From contig NZ_CP081160.1 of assembly GCF_025141175.1 (NCBI RefSeq), positions 7,675 through 71,674 on the forward strand: DNA of 64,000 nt, written 5' to 3'. The stretch comes from Jannaschia sp. M317 (GTDB lineage: Bacteria; Pseudomonadota; Alphaproteobacteria; Rhodobacterales; Rhodobacteraceae). Shown piece after piece: positions 16,938-24,879 of the stretch (the first letter of the stretch is position 1; the number at the start of each line of letters is the position of its first letter). The translations under genes and the position numbers were made by a program. The notes below the pieces were generated by a model. That model saw only the letters and a program-made list of their open reading frames with translations, was not told the DNA's origin and did not search any database.

Positions 16938-18415
16938 CGGGCCGGTGCCTCCTTGCGGCGGGTGCCGATCAATTGCTCGACCACGCTGGGCGCCATCAGC
17001 GCCAGCGCCGCGCCATAGGCTGCGACGGCGATCAGCCCGGACAGCACCGCCTGCGCCAGCGGCGGCACCAGGGTCTGAAGGGTCAGGATATAATCGCTGG
17101 CCACCAGGGTTCCGATGCCCACGCCCAGCGGGCCGACCAGATCCCGCAGGCTGCCCAGAAAGGCCGCGGGGGTCACCCCGGCAAAGCGGTCGAACAGGCG
17201 CAGCGTCACGACCAGCAGGATCACCGCGGTGACCAATTGCGCGCCCGCCACCGCCAGCAGGCCAAAGGGCACCGCGACCAGCGTGGTCGCCACCGTCGTC
17301 ACCAGCATGATCATCGACAGGCGCGGCAACTCGCGGGACTGGCCGGTCAGCGACAGCAAGGGCTCGGTCGCGATGCCGTAGGTGCCCAACAGCCGCGCCA
17401 GGGCCAACATCGCCACCAGGGGCACCGCCGGCAGCCATTCCGAATCCAGCAGGCCGCTGATCAGAATGTCGCTGGTGGCGATCAGCCAGACAAAGAGAGG
17501 CGCCGAAATGACGGTCAGCAACCGCAGGAAGGTCAGCAGCTGCGCGCGCACGCGGGTGTCGGCCTGCGCCGCCCCTTCGCCGTCGCGCGCCTCCTTGAAG
17601 AGAGCCCAGCCCAGCAGCTGACCGGGCACCGCGATGACCTCGGCCACAGCACCGACCAGCCGTTCCGCCACGCGGTAATAGCCGACGCCCGCGGGCCCGA
17701 GCGCGCCGCCGATGATGAAGGTCGCGGCATAAAGGCGGATGTTGGCCAGCATCCGGCTGGTAAAGAAGTGGTGTGAAAAGGTCCAAAGTTCGCGCACCAT
17801 CGCGCCTTCGAACCCGAACGCGGGCAATTTGCGCGTCACCAGCAGGCTGATCGACAGATGCGTGACCTGATAGGCCAACCGCCCGAAGGCGATCGACAAC
17901 ACGCCCCAGCCCGCCAGCAGCGTCGACAGCGACACGGCAAGGCCGACCAATTCGCCCAGGATTTCCGACAAGGCCGACAGCCGCAGCCGCTTCATCCAGA
18001 TCATCACGCCCTTTTGGGCCGACGATATGGTGGCCAGGGTGACCCAGACGCTGAACAGCTGCATCAGGACGACGGTATCGGCGGACATGCCCCACCACTG
18101 CGCGCCATATGACCCGGCAAAGCCCAGGATCCCGAACACAAAGCCGCAGACGATGGCCATGGTCAGGACCTGACGGGGCACCAGATCGTCGCCCGCCCAA
18201 CACATTATATATGGGGCCCATCCGACCTCGGAGGCGCGCAACAGCAGAATCGCGCAGGCCGAGACCAGGGCATAGGTGCCAAAATCAGCCGGACCCAGCA
18301 TGCGTGCGGCCACGATGAAGACCGTGAACTGACAAATTTGCGCCACGATTCGCTCTGCGGCGGTCATCGCACCGGCGCCAAGCATGCGATTTGCCTTAGT
18401 TTTCGAATCGTTCAC
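16934..18415 (-). CDS. Polysaccharide flippase, Wzx/MATE-like
   Basis: 493-residue multispanning membrane protein with about 12-14 hydrophobic segments. It opens with MLGAGAMTAAERIVAQICQF and RMLGPADFGTYALVSA, the typical start of the polysaccharide exporter family (Polysacc_synt). Role: flips the undecaprenyl-linked repeat unit to the periplasm. The GTG start at 18415 is chosen because AAGG lies 6 nt upstream. A longer open frame reaches 18487 but starts with a non-membrane, atypical stretch. It is divergent from the sugar transferase at 18715 and coupled to the downstream methyltransferase. No Wzy polymerase is visible in the window; it may lie to the left. Confidence 0.87.
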   Translation of the reverse strand: MNDSKTKANRMLGAGAMTAAERIVAQICQFTVFIVAARMLGPADFGTYALVSACAILLLRASEVGWAPYIMCWAGDDLVPRQVLTMAIVCGFVFGILGFAGSYGAQWWGMSADTVVLMQLFSVWVTLATISSAQKGVMIWMKRLRLSALSEILGELVGLAVSLSTLLAGWGVLSIAFGRLAYQVTHLSISLLVTRKLPAFGFEGAMVRELWTFSHHFFTSRMLANIRLYAATFIIGGALGPAGVGYYRVAERLVGAVAEVIAVPGQLLGWALFKEARDGEGAAQADTRVRAQLLTFLRLLTVISAPLFVWLIATSDILISGLLDSEWLPAVPLVAMLALARLLGTYGIATEPLLSLTGQSRELPRLSMIMLVTTVATTLVAVPFGLLAVAGAQLVTAVILLVVTLRLFDRFAGVTPAAFLGSLRDLVGPLGVGIGTLVASDYILTLQTLVPPLAQAVLSGLIAVAAYGAALALMAPSVVEQLIGTRRKEAPAR

Positions 18416-18714
18416 GGCTGACCTTACGTCAAGTTGATCTGCCGAAATCCGACAGATCTTGAGAGAATTCCAAGGTCGGAGTAGCAAAACCCCGATTCGG
18501 TCCCGTTCTCCTAGGGTGCCATTTACGCATTTGGCAACAGTAGCAGGAATTCCGGACTGTTATCGCCTATCAGACGTCAATGACTGGTTCCTTTGGCGAA
18601 ACAGACAGTCAGCAAGATTGAATCTCAATTTGGCAAGAATTTGGCGTAAAAAAGTCATGGGTGGTGTGGCGTTTTGTAAATCGGGGAGGGACCGGATCGG
18701 GTCCCTAGTTTTAA
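18416..18714. promoter_or_regulatory. Divergent intergenic region flippase / sugar transferase
   Basis: 299 bp, clearly more AT-rich than its neighbours (for example around 18600-18660), between divergently transcribed flippase and ExoY-like genes. It should hold promoters for both directions. No clear -35/-10 pair or operator palindrome was recognised. An 88-codon open frame covering part of it has no family resemblance and is not called. Confidence 0.45.
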
Positions 18715-19416
18715 ATGTACTCTGACTCTTTCTCGACCGTCGCCGAGCGCGATCACGCCAAACCCGAAGCCGCCCAGCCGCGCGGTGCTTCGGTGTCTGC
18801 TCAGATTTCCGACTTCGGCAAGGTCTGGTTCGACCGCGCCTTTGTTGCCGCGGCCCTGCTGATGCTGCTGCCGCTTTTCCTGGTCGTGTCGGCCCTGATC
18901 CTGATTGCAGACGGGCGTCCGATCTTCTTTGGGCATATGCGCACCGGCCGCAACGGCCGTCAGTTCAAGTGCTGGAAGTTCCGCACCATGGTCCGCGACG
19001 CCGAGGCGCGCCTGCAGGACGTGCTCGACAGCGACCCGGAGCGTCGGGCCGAATGGCTCGAAAGCCACAAGCTGGCCCAGGACCCGCGCATCCTGCCCTT
19101 TGGTGGCCTGCTGCGGAAACTGTCCATCGACGAGCTGCCGCAGCTTTGGAACGTCCTGATGGGTGAGATGTCGCTGGTCGGCCCGCGCCCCGTCACCAAG
19201 GACGAGCTGATCCGCTACGGCAAGGGTGCCAGCGCCTACAAGAAGGTTCGCCCCGGCATCACCGGCCAGTGGCAGGTCTCGGGCCGCAGCTCCGTCGGCT
19301 TCGAAGAGCGGGTGGCCATGGATGTGGACTACGTCGAAAAGCAAAGCTTCCTGGGTGACCTGAAGATCGTTGCAAAGACGCCCAAGGCCGTCATCAAACG
19401 CGACGGGGCCTGCTAG
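18715..19416 (+). CDS. Undecaprenyl-phosphate sugar-phosphate transferase (ExoY/WcaJ catalytic type)
   Basis: Starts the glycan by moving a sugar-1-phosphate from a nucleotide sugar onto undecaprenyl phosphate at the inner membrane. 233 residues: one membrane helix (about 40-65, AALLMLLPLFLVVSALILI), then the conserved catalytic core KFRTM, LSIDELPQLWNVL, MSLVGPRP and YKKVRPGITGQWQVSGRS. It lacks the four-helix N-terminal region of full-length WcaJ and so resembles short ExoY-type enzymes. The start codon has no obvious Shine-Dalgarno sequence, so initiation could be weak or slightly downstream. It heads the plus-strand group of glycosyltransferase and acyltransferase genes. Confidence 0.9.
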   Translation: MYSDSFSTVAERDHAKPEAAQPRGASVSAQISDFGKVWFDRAFVAAALLMLLPLFLVVSALILIADGRPIFFGHMRTGRNGRQFKCWKFRTMVRDAEARLQDVLDSDPERRAEWLESHKLAQDPRILPFGGLLRKLSIDELPQLWNVLMGEMSLVGPRPVTKDELIRYGKGASAYKKVRPGITGQWQVSGRSSVGFEERVAMDVDYVEKQSFLGDLKIVAKTPKAVIKRDGAC

Positions 19417-19428
19417 ACGCCCGATCCG

Positions 19429-20340
19429 GTGTCCCCTAGGTCTTTGGGCGTGTCCCAGAACCTTGCCCCCCCCGTCTTCATCGCGATTGCCTCCGCCGGA
19501 CGCGGGGGCATCGTCCACGACACCCTGCGTCACACCGCATCGCTGACCGACCGGCCCGATGGCATCATTTTATGCCTGCCCGACGATCAGCCCGCCGACG
19601 CAGACGCCCCCGACCTGCCTGACGGCGTGCGCGTCCTGACCTCCCCCCGGGGTCTGTGCGCGCAACGCAACACGGTGATCGAGGCCGCGCCGAAGGAGGC
19701 GATCGTGCTTTATCTCGACGACGATTTCCTGCTGGGCGACGGCTCCGTCTCGGCGCTGAGACAGCTTTTCGCCAACCAGCCCGAGGTGGTCATGGCCACC
19801 GGGCGTGTCGTGGCCGACGGCATCGGCGGCCCCGGCTTCGACCATGCGCGGGGTCAGGTGGAACTGGCGGGCGCGCCTGCCCGCACCGATGGCCGCGCGG
19901 TGCCGACCTACAACGCCTATGGCTGCAACATGGCGGTGCGCGTGGCCCCGGCCATCGACCACGGCCTGCGGTTCGACACCCGCCTGCCGATGTATGGCTG
20001 GCTGGAGGATGTGGACTTTTCGCGCCAGATGGCCCGCTTTGGCGAGATCCTGAAACTCGACACCCTTTACGGCGTGCACCTTGGCACCAAAAAAGGCCGG
20101 TCGCGCGGCGTGCCGCTGGGGTATTCGCAAATCGCGAACCCCGTGTACCTGATCCGCAAGGGCACCATGGCCCCGCGCCGGGCCCTGCGCCTGATGGCGC
20201 GCAACATGGCCGCCAATACCGCCAAGATCCTGCGCCCCGAGGCCTGGATCGACCGGCCAGGCCGTCTGCGGGGCAACCTGATGGCCCTGGGCGATCTGGT
20301 GCGCGGACGGCTTGACCCGACCCGCGTGCGGGACCTGTAG
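19429..20340 (+). CDS. Glycosyltransferase family 2
   Basis: 303 residues with a GT-A fold signature: an N-terminal VFIAIASAGR strand, a CAQRNTVIE donor-binding segment and the metal-binding acidic cluster YLDDDFLL (about residues 96-103). WLEDVDFSRQMARFG near residue 190 fits the acceptor-side ED motif of inverting GT2 enzymes. Begins with GTG 12 bp after the sugar transferase stop, with a weak ribosome site; a GTG seven codons later is possible. Likely adds a sugar to the lipid-linked precursor begun by the upstream enzyme. Sugar identity unknown. Confidence 0.8.
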   Translation: MSPRSLGVSQNLAPPVFIAIASAGRGGIVHDTLRHTASLTDRPDGIILCLPDDQPADADAPDLPDGVRVLTSPRGLCAQRNTVIEAAPKEAIVLYLDDDFLLGDGSVSALRQLFANQPEVVMATGRVVADGIGGPGFDHARGQVELAGAPARTDGRAVPTYNAYGCNMAVRVAPAIDHGLRFDTRLPMYGWLEDVDFSRQMARFGEILKLDTLYGVHLGTKKGRSRGVPLGYSQIANPVYLIRKGTMAPRRALRLMARNMAANTAKILRPEAWIDRPGRLRGNLMALGDLVRGRLDPTRVRDL

Positions 20341-20343
20341 ATC

Positions 20344-21552
20344 GTGCGGATCGTCATCATCAACGACGCCGGGGTGGCGCGCGGCGGGGCCACCGGCCTG
20401 GCCCTGCTCAGCGCGCGCCTGTTTGCCGCGCAGGGCCACGACGTGACCTATCTGTGCGGCGATACCGGCGACGACGGCACCCTGGCCGGGCTGGGCGTGA
20501 CCGTTCTGCCCATGGGCGGCGCGGGTCTGCTGAAACGGTCCAGGGCATCGGCCCTGCGCGATGGTCTCTATGATGCGGCAATGCGCGACAAGGTGGCCGC
20601 CGCGATCCGCGACATCGACACCGCCCAGACGGTCTATCACCTGCATGGCTGGGCACAGATCCTGTCGCCGTCGATCTTTGACGCGCTCGCCCCGGTCGCG
20701 GCGCGCACCTATGTCCATGCGCACGATTTCTTTCTGGCCTGCCCGAACGGCTCCTACTTCGATTTCAAGGCGGGCCAGACCTGCGGCCGCCGACCGCTGT
20801 CGGCGGCCTGCCTGACAACCAACTGCGACCGCCGCAGTTACCCGCAAAAGCTGTGGCGCGCCCTACGCCAGGCCCACATCCGCAAGGGGGCCCATGGCCG
20901 CAGTTGGGCCGGCATTCTCAACCTGCATCCCGGCATGACCGAGGGTCTGATCCGTGGTGGCGTCGATCCCGCGACACTGATCACCGTGCGCAACCCGGCG
21001 GAACGGATCACGACCACCCGTGTCGAGGCCGAGACCAATCGCGGCCTTGTCTTCATCGGACGCACCTACACCGGCAAGGGCGCGGGGCTGCTGTGCCGCG
21101 CGGCCCGGATCGCCGGGTTGCCGCTGCGCATCGTCGGCGCCGTCGATGATCGCCCCGATCTGGTCGCAGCCCATCCCGAGGTGGATTTCACCGGCTGGGT
21201 CGATCGCAGCGAGATCGCCGCGTCCATTTCCGACCGCCGCATTCTGGTGATGCCGTCCCGCTTTCCCGAGCCCTTTGGCCTGGTCGCCCCCGAAGGCGCG
21301 CTCAGCGGGTTGCCGGTCGCGGTGTCGGACGTCGCCCTGCTGGCGGGGGACGTGGAGGCTGCGGGGGTGGGCCTGGCCGTCGACGTCACCTCGCCTGAAA
21401 CCCTGGCCGATGGGCTGCGCGCCCTGCATGACCGCCCCGACGACGAGATCCGCGCCATGAGCCTGCGCGGCTTTGCCGGGGCCGAAGGCGTGACGCAAAC
21501 ACCCGAGGCCTGGGCCGAGCAGCTTCTGGACCTGTACAGGGCGGCGGTATGA
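20344..21552 (+). CDS. Glycosyltransferase, GT4 family
   Basis: 402 residues. The N-terminus MRIVIINDAGVARGGATGLALLSARLF is a GT-B first strand with the glycine-rich loop. The C-terminal half contains FIGRTYTGKGAGLL and PSRFPEPFGLVAPEGALSGLPV, an E-x7-E motif. A short cysteine-bearing stretch (CGRRPLSAACLTTNCDRRSY, about 137-156) is typical of a subgroup in which the cysteines may structure the acceptor domain. GTG start 4 bp after the upstream stop; it overlaps the acyltransferase gene by ATGA. Cytoplasmic assembly of the polysaccharide repeat is the likely role. Confidence 0.85.
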   Translation: MRIVIINDAGVARGGATGLALLSARLFAAQGHDVTYLCGDTGDDGTLAGLGVTVLPMGGAGLLKRSRASALRDGLYDAAMRDKVAAAIRDIDTAQTVYHLHGWAQILSPSIFDALAPVAARTYVHAHDFFLACPNGSYFDFKAGQTCGRRPLSAACLTTNCDRRSYPQKLWRALRQAHIRKGAHGRSWAGILNLHPGMTEGLIRGGVDPATLITVRNPAERITTTRVEAETNRGLVFIGRTYTGKGAGLLCRAARIAGLPLRIVGAVDDRPDLVAAHPEVDFTGWVDRSEIAASISDRRILVMPSRFPEPFGLVAPEGALSGLPVAVSDVALLAGDVEAAGVGLAVDVTSPETLADGLRALHDRPDDEIRAMSLRGFAGAEGVTQTPEAWAEQLLDLYRAAV

Positions 21553-22628
21553 CGGCCGCCGCGCCCAGCCGGTACGACGCCATCGACGGGCTGCGCGCGA
21601 TCGCGATACTCTGGGTGGCGGTGTACCACTATGCGGTGTTCTGGTCCCCGGCCGGGCGCGGGCTGGACCTGGTGCCCTATGGCGCGGCGCTGTCCTGGAT
21701 TCCGCTGGCCGAGGTGGGGGGCCTGGGCGTGTCGCTGTTCTTCATCGTCTCGGGATTTGTCATCACCTTCAGCCTGCAACGCAGCGGCAGCGTCCTCGCG
21801 TTCCTTGCCCTGCGCCTGCTGCGGCTTTGGCCGACGCTGCTGCTGTGCGGGTCGCTGACATTCGTCGTGACCCTGTGGCTGGGGCCCCCGCCCCTGATGC
21901 GCAGCATGCTGGAGTTCGTGATTTCCATGGCGTTCCTGCCACCGGAACACGTGGGCCGCGCCCTGGGTCTGGGGCCTCTGGAATGGCTGGACGGGGCCTA
22001 TTGGTCGCTTTGGGTCGAGGTGCGTTTCTACGCGATTGCCGCGCTGCTCTACTTTGGGACGCGGGGGCATTTCCTGGCGGGGTGGGCCGTGTTCATGGCC
22101 ATCGGCACCTTGCTGCATGTCAAGCTGCTGCCGCCGGATCATCCGCTGCTGGGGCTGCTGTTCACCGACTACCACCCGTTCTTTACCATCGGCATCGCGC
22201 TGGCGGCCTTTCGGATGGATGTGCCGCGCCGCGTCGCCGGGTTCCTGCTGATCAGCGGGCTGGTGCAGGCCTATCTTTATGCGGCGAATGATCTGGCCTA
22301 CGCTTTGGGACTGACCATCGTCTGCGCCTTGGCGATCACCGCTGCCCTGTCTCCGCGTGCCGTGCCGTTTCTGTCGGCGGCCCCCCTGGCGCGGATCGGG
22401 CGCGCGTCCTACGCGTATTACCTGCTGCATCAGAACCTTGGGCTGGCCCTGCTGGCCACCGTGGGTCTGAGCTTTGGTGTGTCCGGGGCGATCGTGGCCA
22501 TGCTGGTCATTCAACTGGCGCTGCTGGCGTTGTCGATCGGCCTGACAGAGCGGTTGGAGGCCCCGGTCCGCCACCGGTTGCGCGCCGTCGTGATGCGGTG
22601 GACACACAGGCCCGCGCCCGCTGCCTGA
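21549..22628 (+). CDS. Acyltransferase family 3 (OafA/YrhL-like)
   Basis: 359-residue integral membrane acyltransferase with about 10 hydrophobic helices. It opens with YDAIDGLRAIAILWVAVYHYAVF, which contains the R and catalytic His positions typical of this family. SLFFIVSGFVITFSL and YWSLWVEVRFY follow the usual order. Function: transfers an acyl group (often acetyl) to a glycan from the cytoplasmic side. Translationally coupled to the preceding glycosyltransferase (ATGA). It lacks a C-terminal SGNH domain. As the last gene of this polysaccharide operon it is one candidate for linking an acyl product to the glycan, though simple acetylation is the default expectation. Confidence 0.85.
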   Translation: MTAAAPSRYDAIDGLRAIAILWVAVYHYAVFWSPAGRGLDLVPYGAALSWIPLAEVGGLGVSLFFIVSGFVITFSLQRSGSVLAFLALRLLRLWPTLLLCGSLTFVVTLWLGPPPLMRSMLEFVISMAFLPPEHVGRALGLGPLEWLDGAYWSLWVEVRFYAIAALLYFGTRGHFLAGWAVFMAIGTLLHVKLLPPDHPLLGLLFTDYHPFFTIGIALAAFRMDVPRRVAGFLLISGLVQAYLYAANDLAYALGLTIVCALAITAALSPRAVPFLSAAPLARIGRASYAYYLLHQNLGLALLATVGLSFGVSGAIVAMLVIQLALLALSIGLTERLEAPVRHRLRAVVMRWTHRPAPAA

Positions 22629-22835
22629 TACCCGGTTTCTGCGGTTCTCCGCAGGAGCCGATGCGCGGATGGCCCTACCTCCGCAGGTCCGCCCCTCTCA
22701 AAGATAGGAGCGTGACGCGCCGCCCGCCCAACCAAACGGGACGGCGCAGGTTGCACACCATTTGGGATCCCCCGGGCCGGTCGAGGAGGGCCACCCGGAC
22801 CACGGATCCCCGGATTTGACCCGCCGGAGGATATC

Positions 22836-23861
22836 ATGCGGACACTTAAGACACCCCTGACGGGACTTGCTGCCGCCGCCCTTGCGGCGACCGCCGCGAT
22901 GGCCGACGGCCATGCCACGACCACCCTGCGGGTGCAGTCGTTGTTTCCGCAGGAATCGCCCTCGGGCCAGCTTGCGCAGCAGTTCGTCGACAATGTCGAA
23001 CGCATGTCCGGCGGCGAGATCGACATCGAGATCTTCTATTCCTCCGCCGTCGTCAAATCGGTCGAAACCTTTGACGCCGCCGTCTCGGGCATTCTGGACT
23101 GCGACATGACGGGGGCCAGCTATCAGACCTCCAAGAACCCGGCGTTCCAGTTCATCGGCGACATCATGGGCGGCTATGACACGCCGTATCAGCAGCTGAG
23201 CTGGCTGTATTACGGCGGTGGCATGGACGCGGCGCAGGAGCTGTTCCACGCCTACGACATGCACCTGGTCGGCTGGTGGGTGCCGGGGCAGGAAAGCCTG
23301 TCGTCGTCGCGCCCGCTGCGCAACGTCGAAGATTTCAAGAACTGGAAGTTCCGGTCGCCCCCCGGCATGGAAACCAAGATCTTCGAAAAGCTGGGCGCCT
23401 CGCCCATCGTAATGGATTTCACCGAGGTCTTTACCGCGCTGGAGACGGGCATCATCGACGGGGCCGACGCCGCCGGGATCGCGACCAACGTGTCACTGGG
23501 GCTGTTCGACATCGTGGAACATGCGACCTTCCCCGGTTTTCATTCCATGCCGTCCGATCACCTGGCCTGCAACAAGGCCGTCTGGGACGGGCTGCCCGAC
23601 GACCACCGCGCCATCATCGAGATCGCGATGGAAAGCCTGGCGCTGCGCACCGCGCTGACCTTCGAGAAGGTGAACGCCGAGGCCGCCGCCGAACTGGCCG
23701 CCAAGGGCATCAGCATCTACAACTGGACCGCCGAAGACCGCGCCGAGTTCCGCGCCGTCGCCCAGGAAACCTGGCACGAATTCGCCACCACGCCCGAGGC
23801 CAAGGCCCTGGTCGAAAGTCATCTGGGGTATCTGCGCCAATTGGGCCTGACCAGCGAGTAA
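22836..23861 (+). CDS. TRAP transporter substrate-binding protein, DctP family (orphan)
   Basis: 341 residues. Sec signal peptide (about 1-23, ending MADGH), then a DctP fold with LFPQESPSGQLAQQFVDNVE at the N-terminus and NWKFRSPPGMETKIFEKLGASP, which carries the carboxylate-binding arginine region. In the periplasm it would capture an organic or sugar acid for a DctQM permease. No DctQ or DctM gene follows: the gene ends 105 bp before a strong hairpin and then faces a convergent GntR gene. The start has GGAGG with suitable spacing (ccgccggaggatatcATG). Confidence 0.9.
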   Translation: MRTLKTPLTGLAAAALAATAAMADGHATTTLRVQSLFPQESPSGQLAQQFVDNVERMSGGEIDIEIFYSSAVVKSVETFDAAVSGILDCDMTGASYQTSKNPAFQFIGDIMGGYDTPYQQLSWLYYGGGMDAAQELFHAYDMHLVGWWVPGQESLSSSRPLRNVEDFKNWKFRSPPGMETKIFEKLGASPIVMDFTEVFTALETGIIDGADAAGIATNVSLGLFDIVEHATFPGFHSMPSDHLACNKAVWDGLPDDHRAIIEIAMESLALRTALTFEKVNAEAAAELAAKGISIYNWTAEDRAEFRAVAQETWHEFATTPEAKALVESHLGYLRQLGLTSE

Positions 23862-23965
23862 CACCGGCCGCGGGGGCAACCCCGCGCGCCACGCCATCCT
23901 GACAGATCGTGGGCCCGGACCTCCCGCCGTCCCACATCTCTCCCAAAAGCATCTGTCTGGATCTG

Positions 23966-23991
23966 GATGCCCGGCCGCAAGGCCGGGCATC
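23966..23991 (+). terminator. Hairpin after the TRAP binding protein
   Basis: Perfect 11-bp stem GATGCCCGGCC / GGCCGGGCATC with a GCAA tetraloop, followed by only a short T-containing stretch. It lies in the 241-bp convergent space between the TRAP gene and GntR. Likely a bidirectional or mRNA-stabilising terminator. Confidence 0.6.
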
Positions 23992-24102
23992 TGACGTTTC
24001 TGGACCATGGTCCGCAATCCGCGGCCCGCGGGGTCAGATGTCCCATTCGATTACATAACCTGAATTATGTTATGGATCGACACGGGCGCGCGCGCCCCGG
24101 CA

Positions 24103-24753
24103 TCACGACGGGCGCAGACGGCGGAGTTGTTGATACATCTGGTCACCCGCCCCGGCGACGTGTTTTTCGATACAGGCGACAGCGCCCTCGACGTCGTTGG
24201 CGCGGAACGCGGCGAGCAATTCGGCGTGTTCCTGTAACAGTTCGCGGTGGCGCGACCGGGTCAGCGGGACCGTGGCGGCCAGGGCGTTCAGGGACCGGCG
24301 CTGCAATTCCCAGATGGCAGAGGCGCGGCGGTTGTAGTGGCTACGCGCGACGACCGCGTGAAAGGCTTTGTCCAACGCCGCGAAGGCCGGTTTGTTGGTC
24401 GGATCGGTTTCGATCATCTGGGCTTGCAACATCTCCATCTCATCCAGGTCCTGCGGGCGGCAGGACTGTGCGAAATCGCGGACAAGATAGGGTTCCAGCA
24501 GTTGCAGAACCTCGAATATCTCAAGGATCACATCAGCGTCGAGCGTGCTGACCGTGGCGCCCTTGTTGCGCGTGATCTCGACCAGTCCTTCGCCTTGCAG
24601 GGTGCGCAGCGCCTCGCGCACGGGAATGATCGAGGTGCCATAGCGTTTCGCCAGTTCCTGCACCTTGAGCCGGGAACCGCTGGGGTAAGTGCCATTGCCG
24701 ATATCGTCGATGATCCGGGCGTGTAGGTCGTGGTCGGGTGCGCTGTCCGGCAC
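24103..24753 (-). CDS. GntR-family regulator, FCD (FadR) subfamily
   Basis: 216 residues. N-terminal winged helix (about 10-75) with GSRLKVQELAKRYGTSIIPVREALRTLQGEGLVE, then an all-helical FCD ligand domain with the metal/ligand histidine pattern (AFHAVVARSHYNRRAS, HAELLAAF, CIEKHV). The GTG at 24753 is chosen because GGAGGA sits 9 nt upstream and this gives the usual family length. Divergent from the CUT1 operon across a 126-bp region with AT-rich inverted repeats, so it very probably represses that operon and is relieved by a sugar acid or its product. Confidence 0.88.
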   Translation of the reverse strand: MPDSAPDHDLHARIIDDIGNGTYPSGSRLKVQELAKRYGTSIIPVREALRTLQGEGLVEITRNKGATVSTLDADVILEIFEVLQLLEPYLVRDFAQSCRPQDLDEMEMLQAQMIETDPTNKPAFAALDKAFHAVVARSHYNRRASAIWELQRRSLNALAATVPLTRSRHRELLQEHAELLAAFRANDVEGAVACIEKHVAGAGDQMYQQLRRLRPS

Positions 24754-24795
24754 TGGCGTTTCCTCCGTCGGGGACCGCAGGATAGGCTCTGAACT

Positions 24796-24847
24796 GTATA
24801 TTATCAACTTTGAATACCGATTGACGGCTGCCAGATAATATACTATC
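24796..24847. promoter_or_regulatory. Paired AT-rich inverted repeats between GntR and the CUT1 operon
   Basis: GTATATTATC (24796-24805) and its exact reverse complement GATAATATAC (24834-24843) are separated by 28 bp. The right copy extends into a near-palindrome ending at 24847 (GATAATATACTATC). TTGACG at 24821-24826 sits between them. A closely related TTGACG-N13-TATACTATCC element precedes the CoA-transferase at 55.7 kb. Likely operator pair or promoter-operator for the divergent GntR and transporter genes. Confidence 0.6.
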
Positions 24848-24879
24848 CCTATTTCAACATATATCCTAGGGAGGACATT

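Noticed and set aside
16146..18221. 691-codon minus-strand frame spanning flippase and methyltransferase
   Set aside because: Only its last 263 codons are coding (methyltransferase); the rest is an out-of-frame reading of the flippase gene.
18459..18725. 88-codon open frame in the flippase/ExoY intergenic region
   Set aside because: No family resemblance, no ribosome site, and it overlaps the expected divergent promoters.
22629..22835. Riboswitch or small gene upstream of the TRAP binding protein
   Set aside because: 207-bp leader with modest GC stems and no recognised riboswitch core or open frame with a ribosome site.
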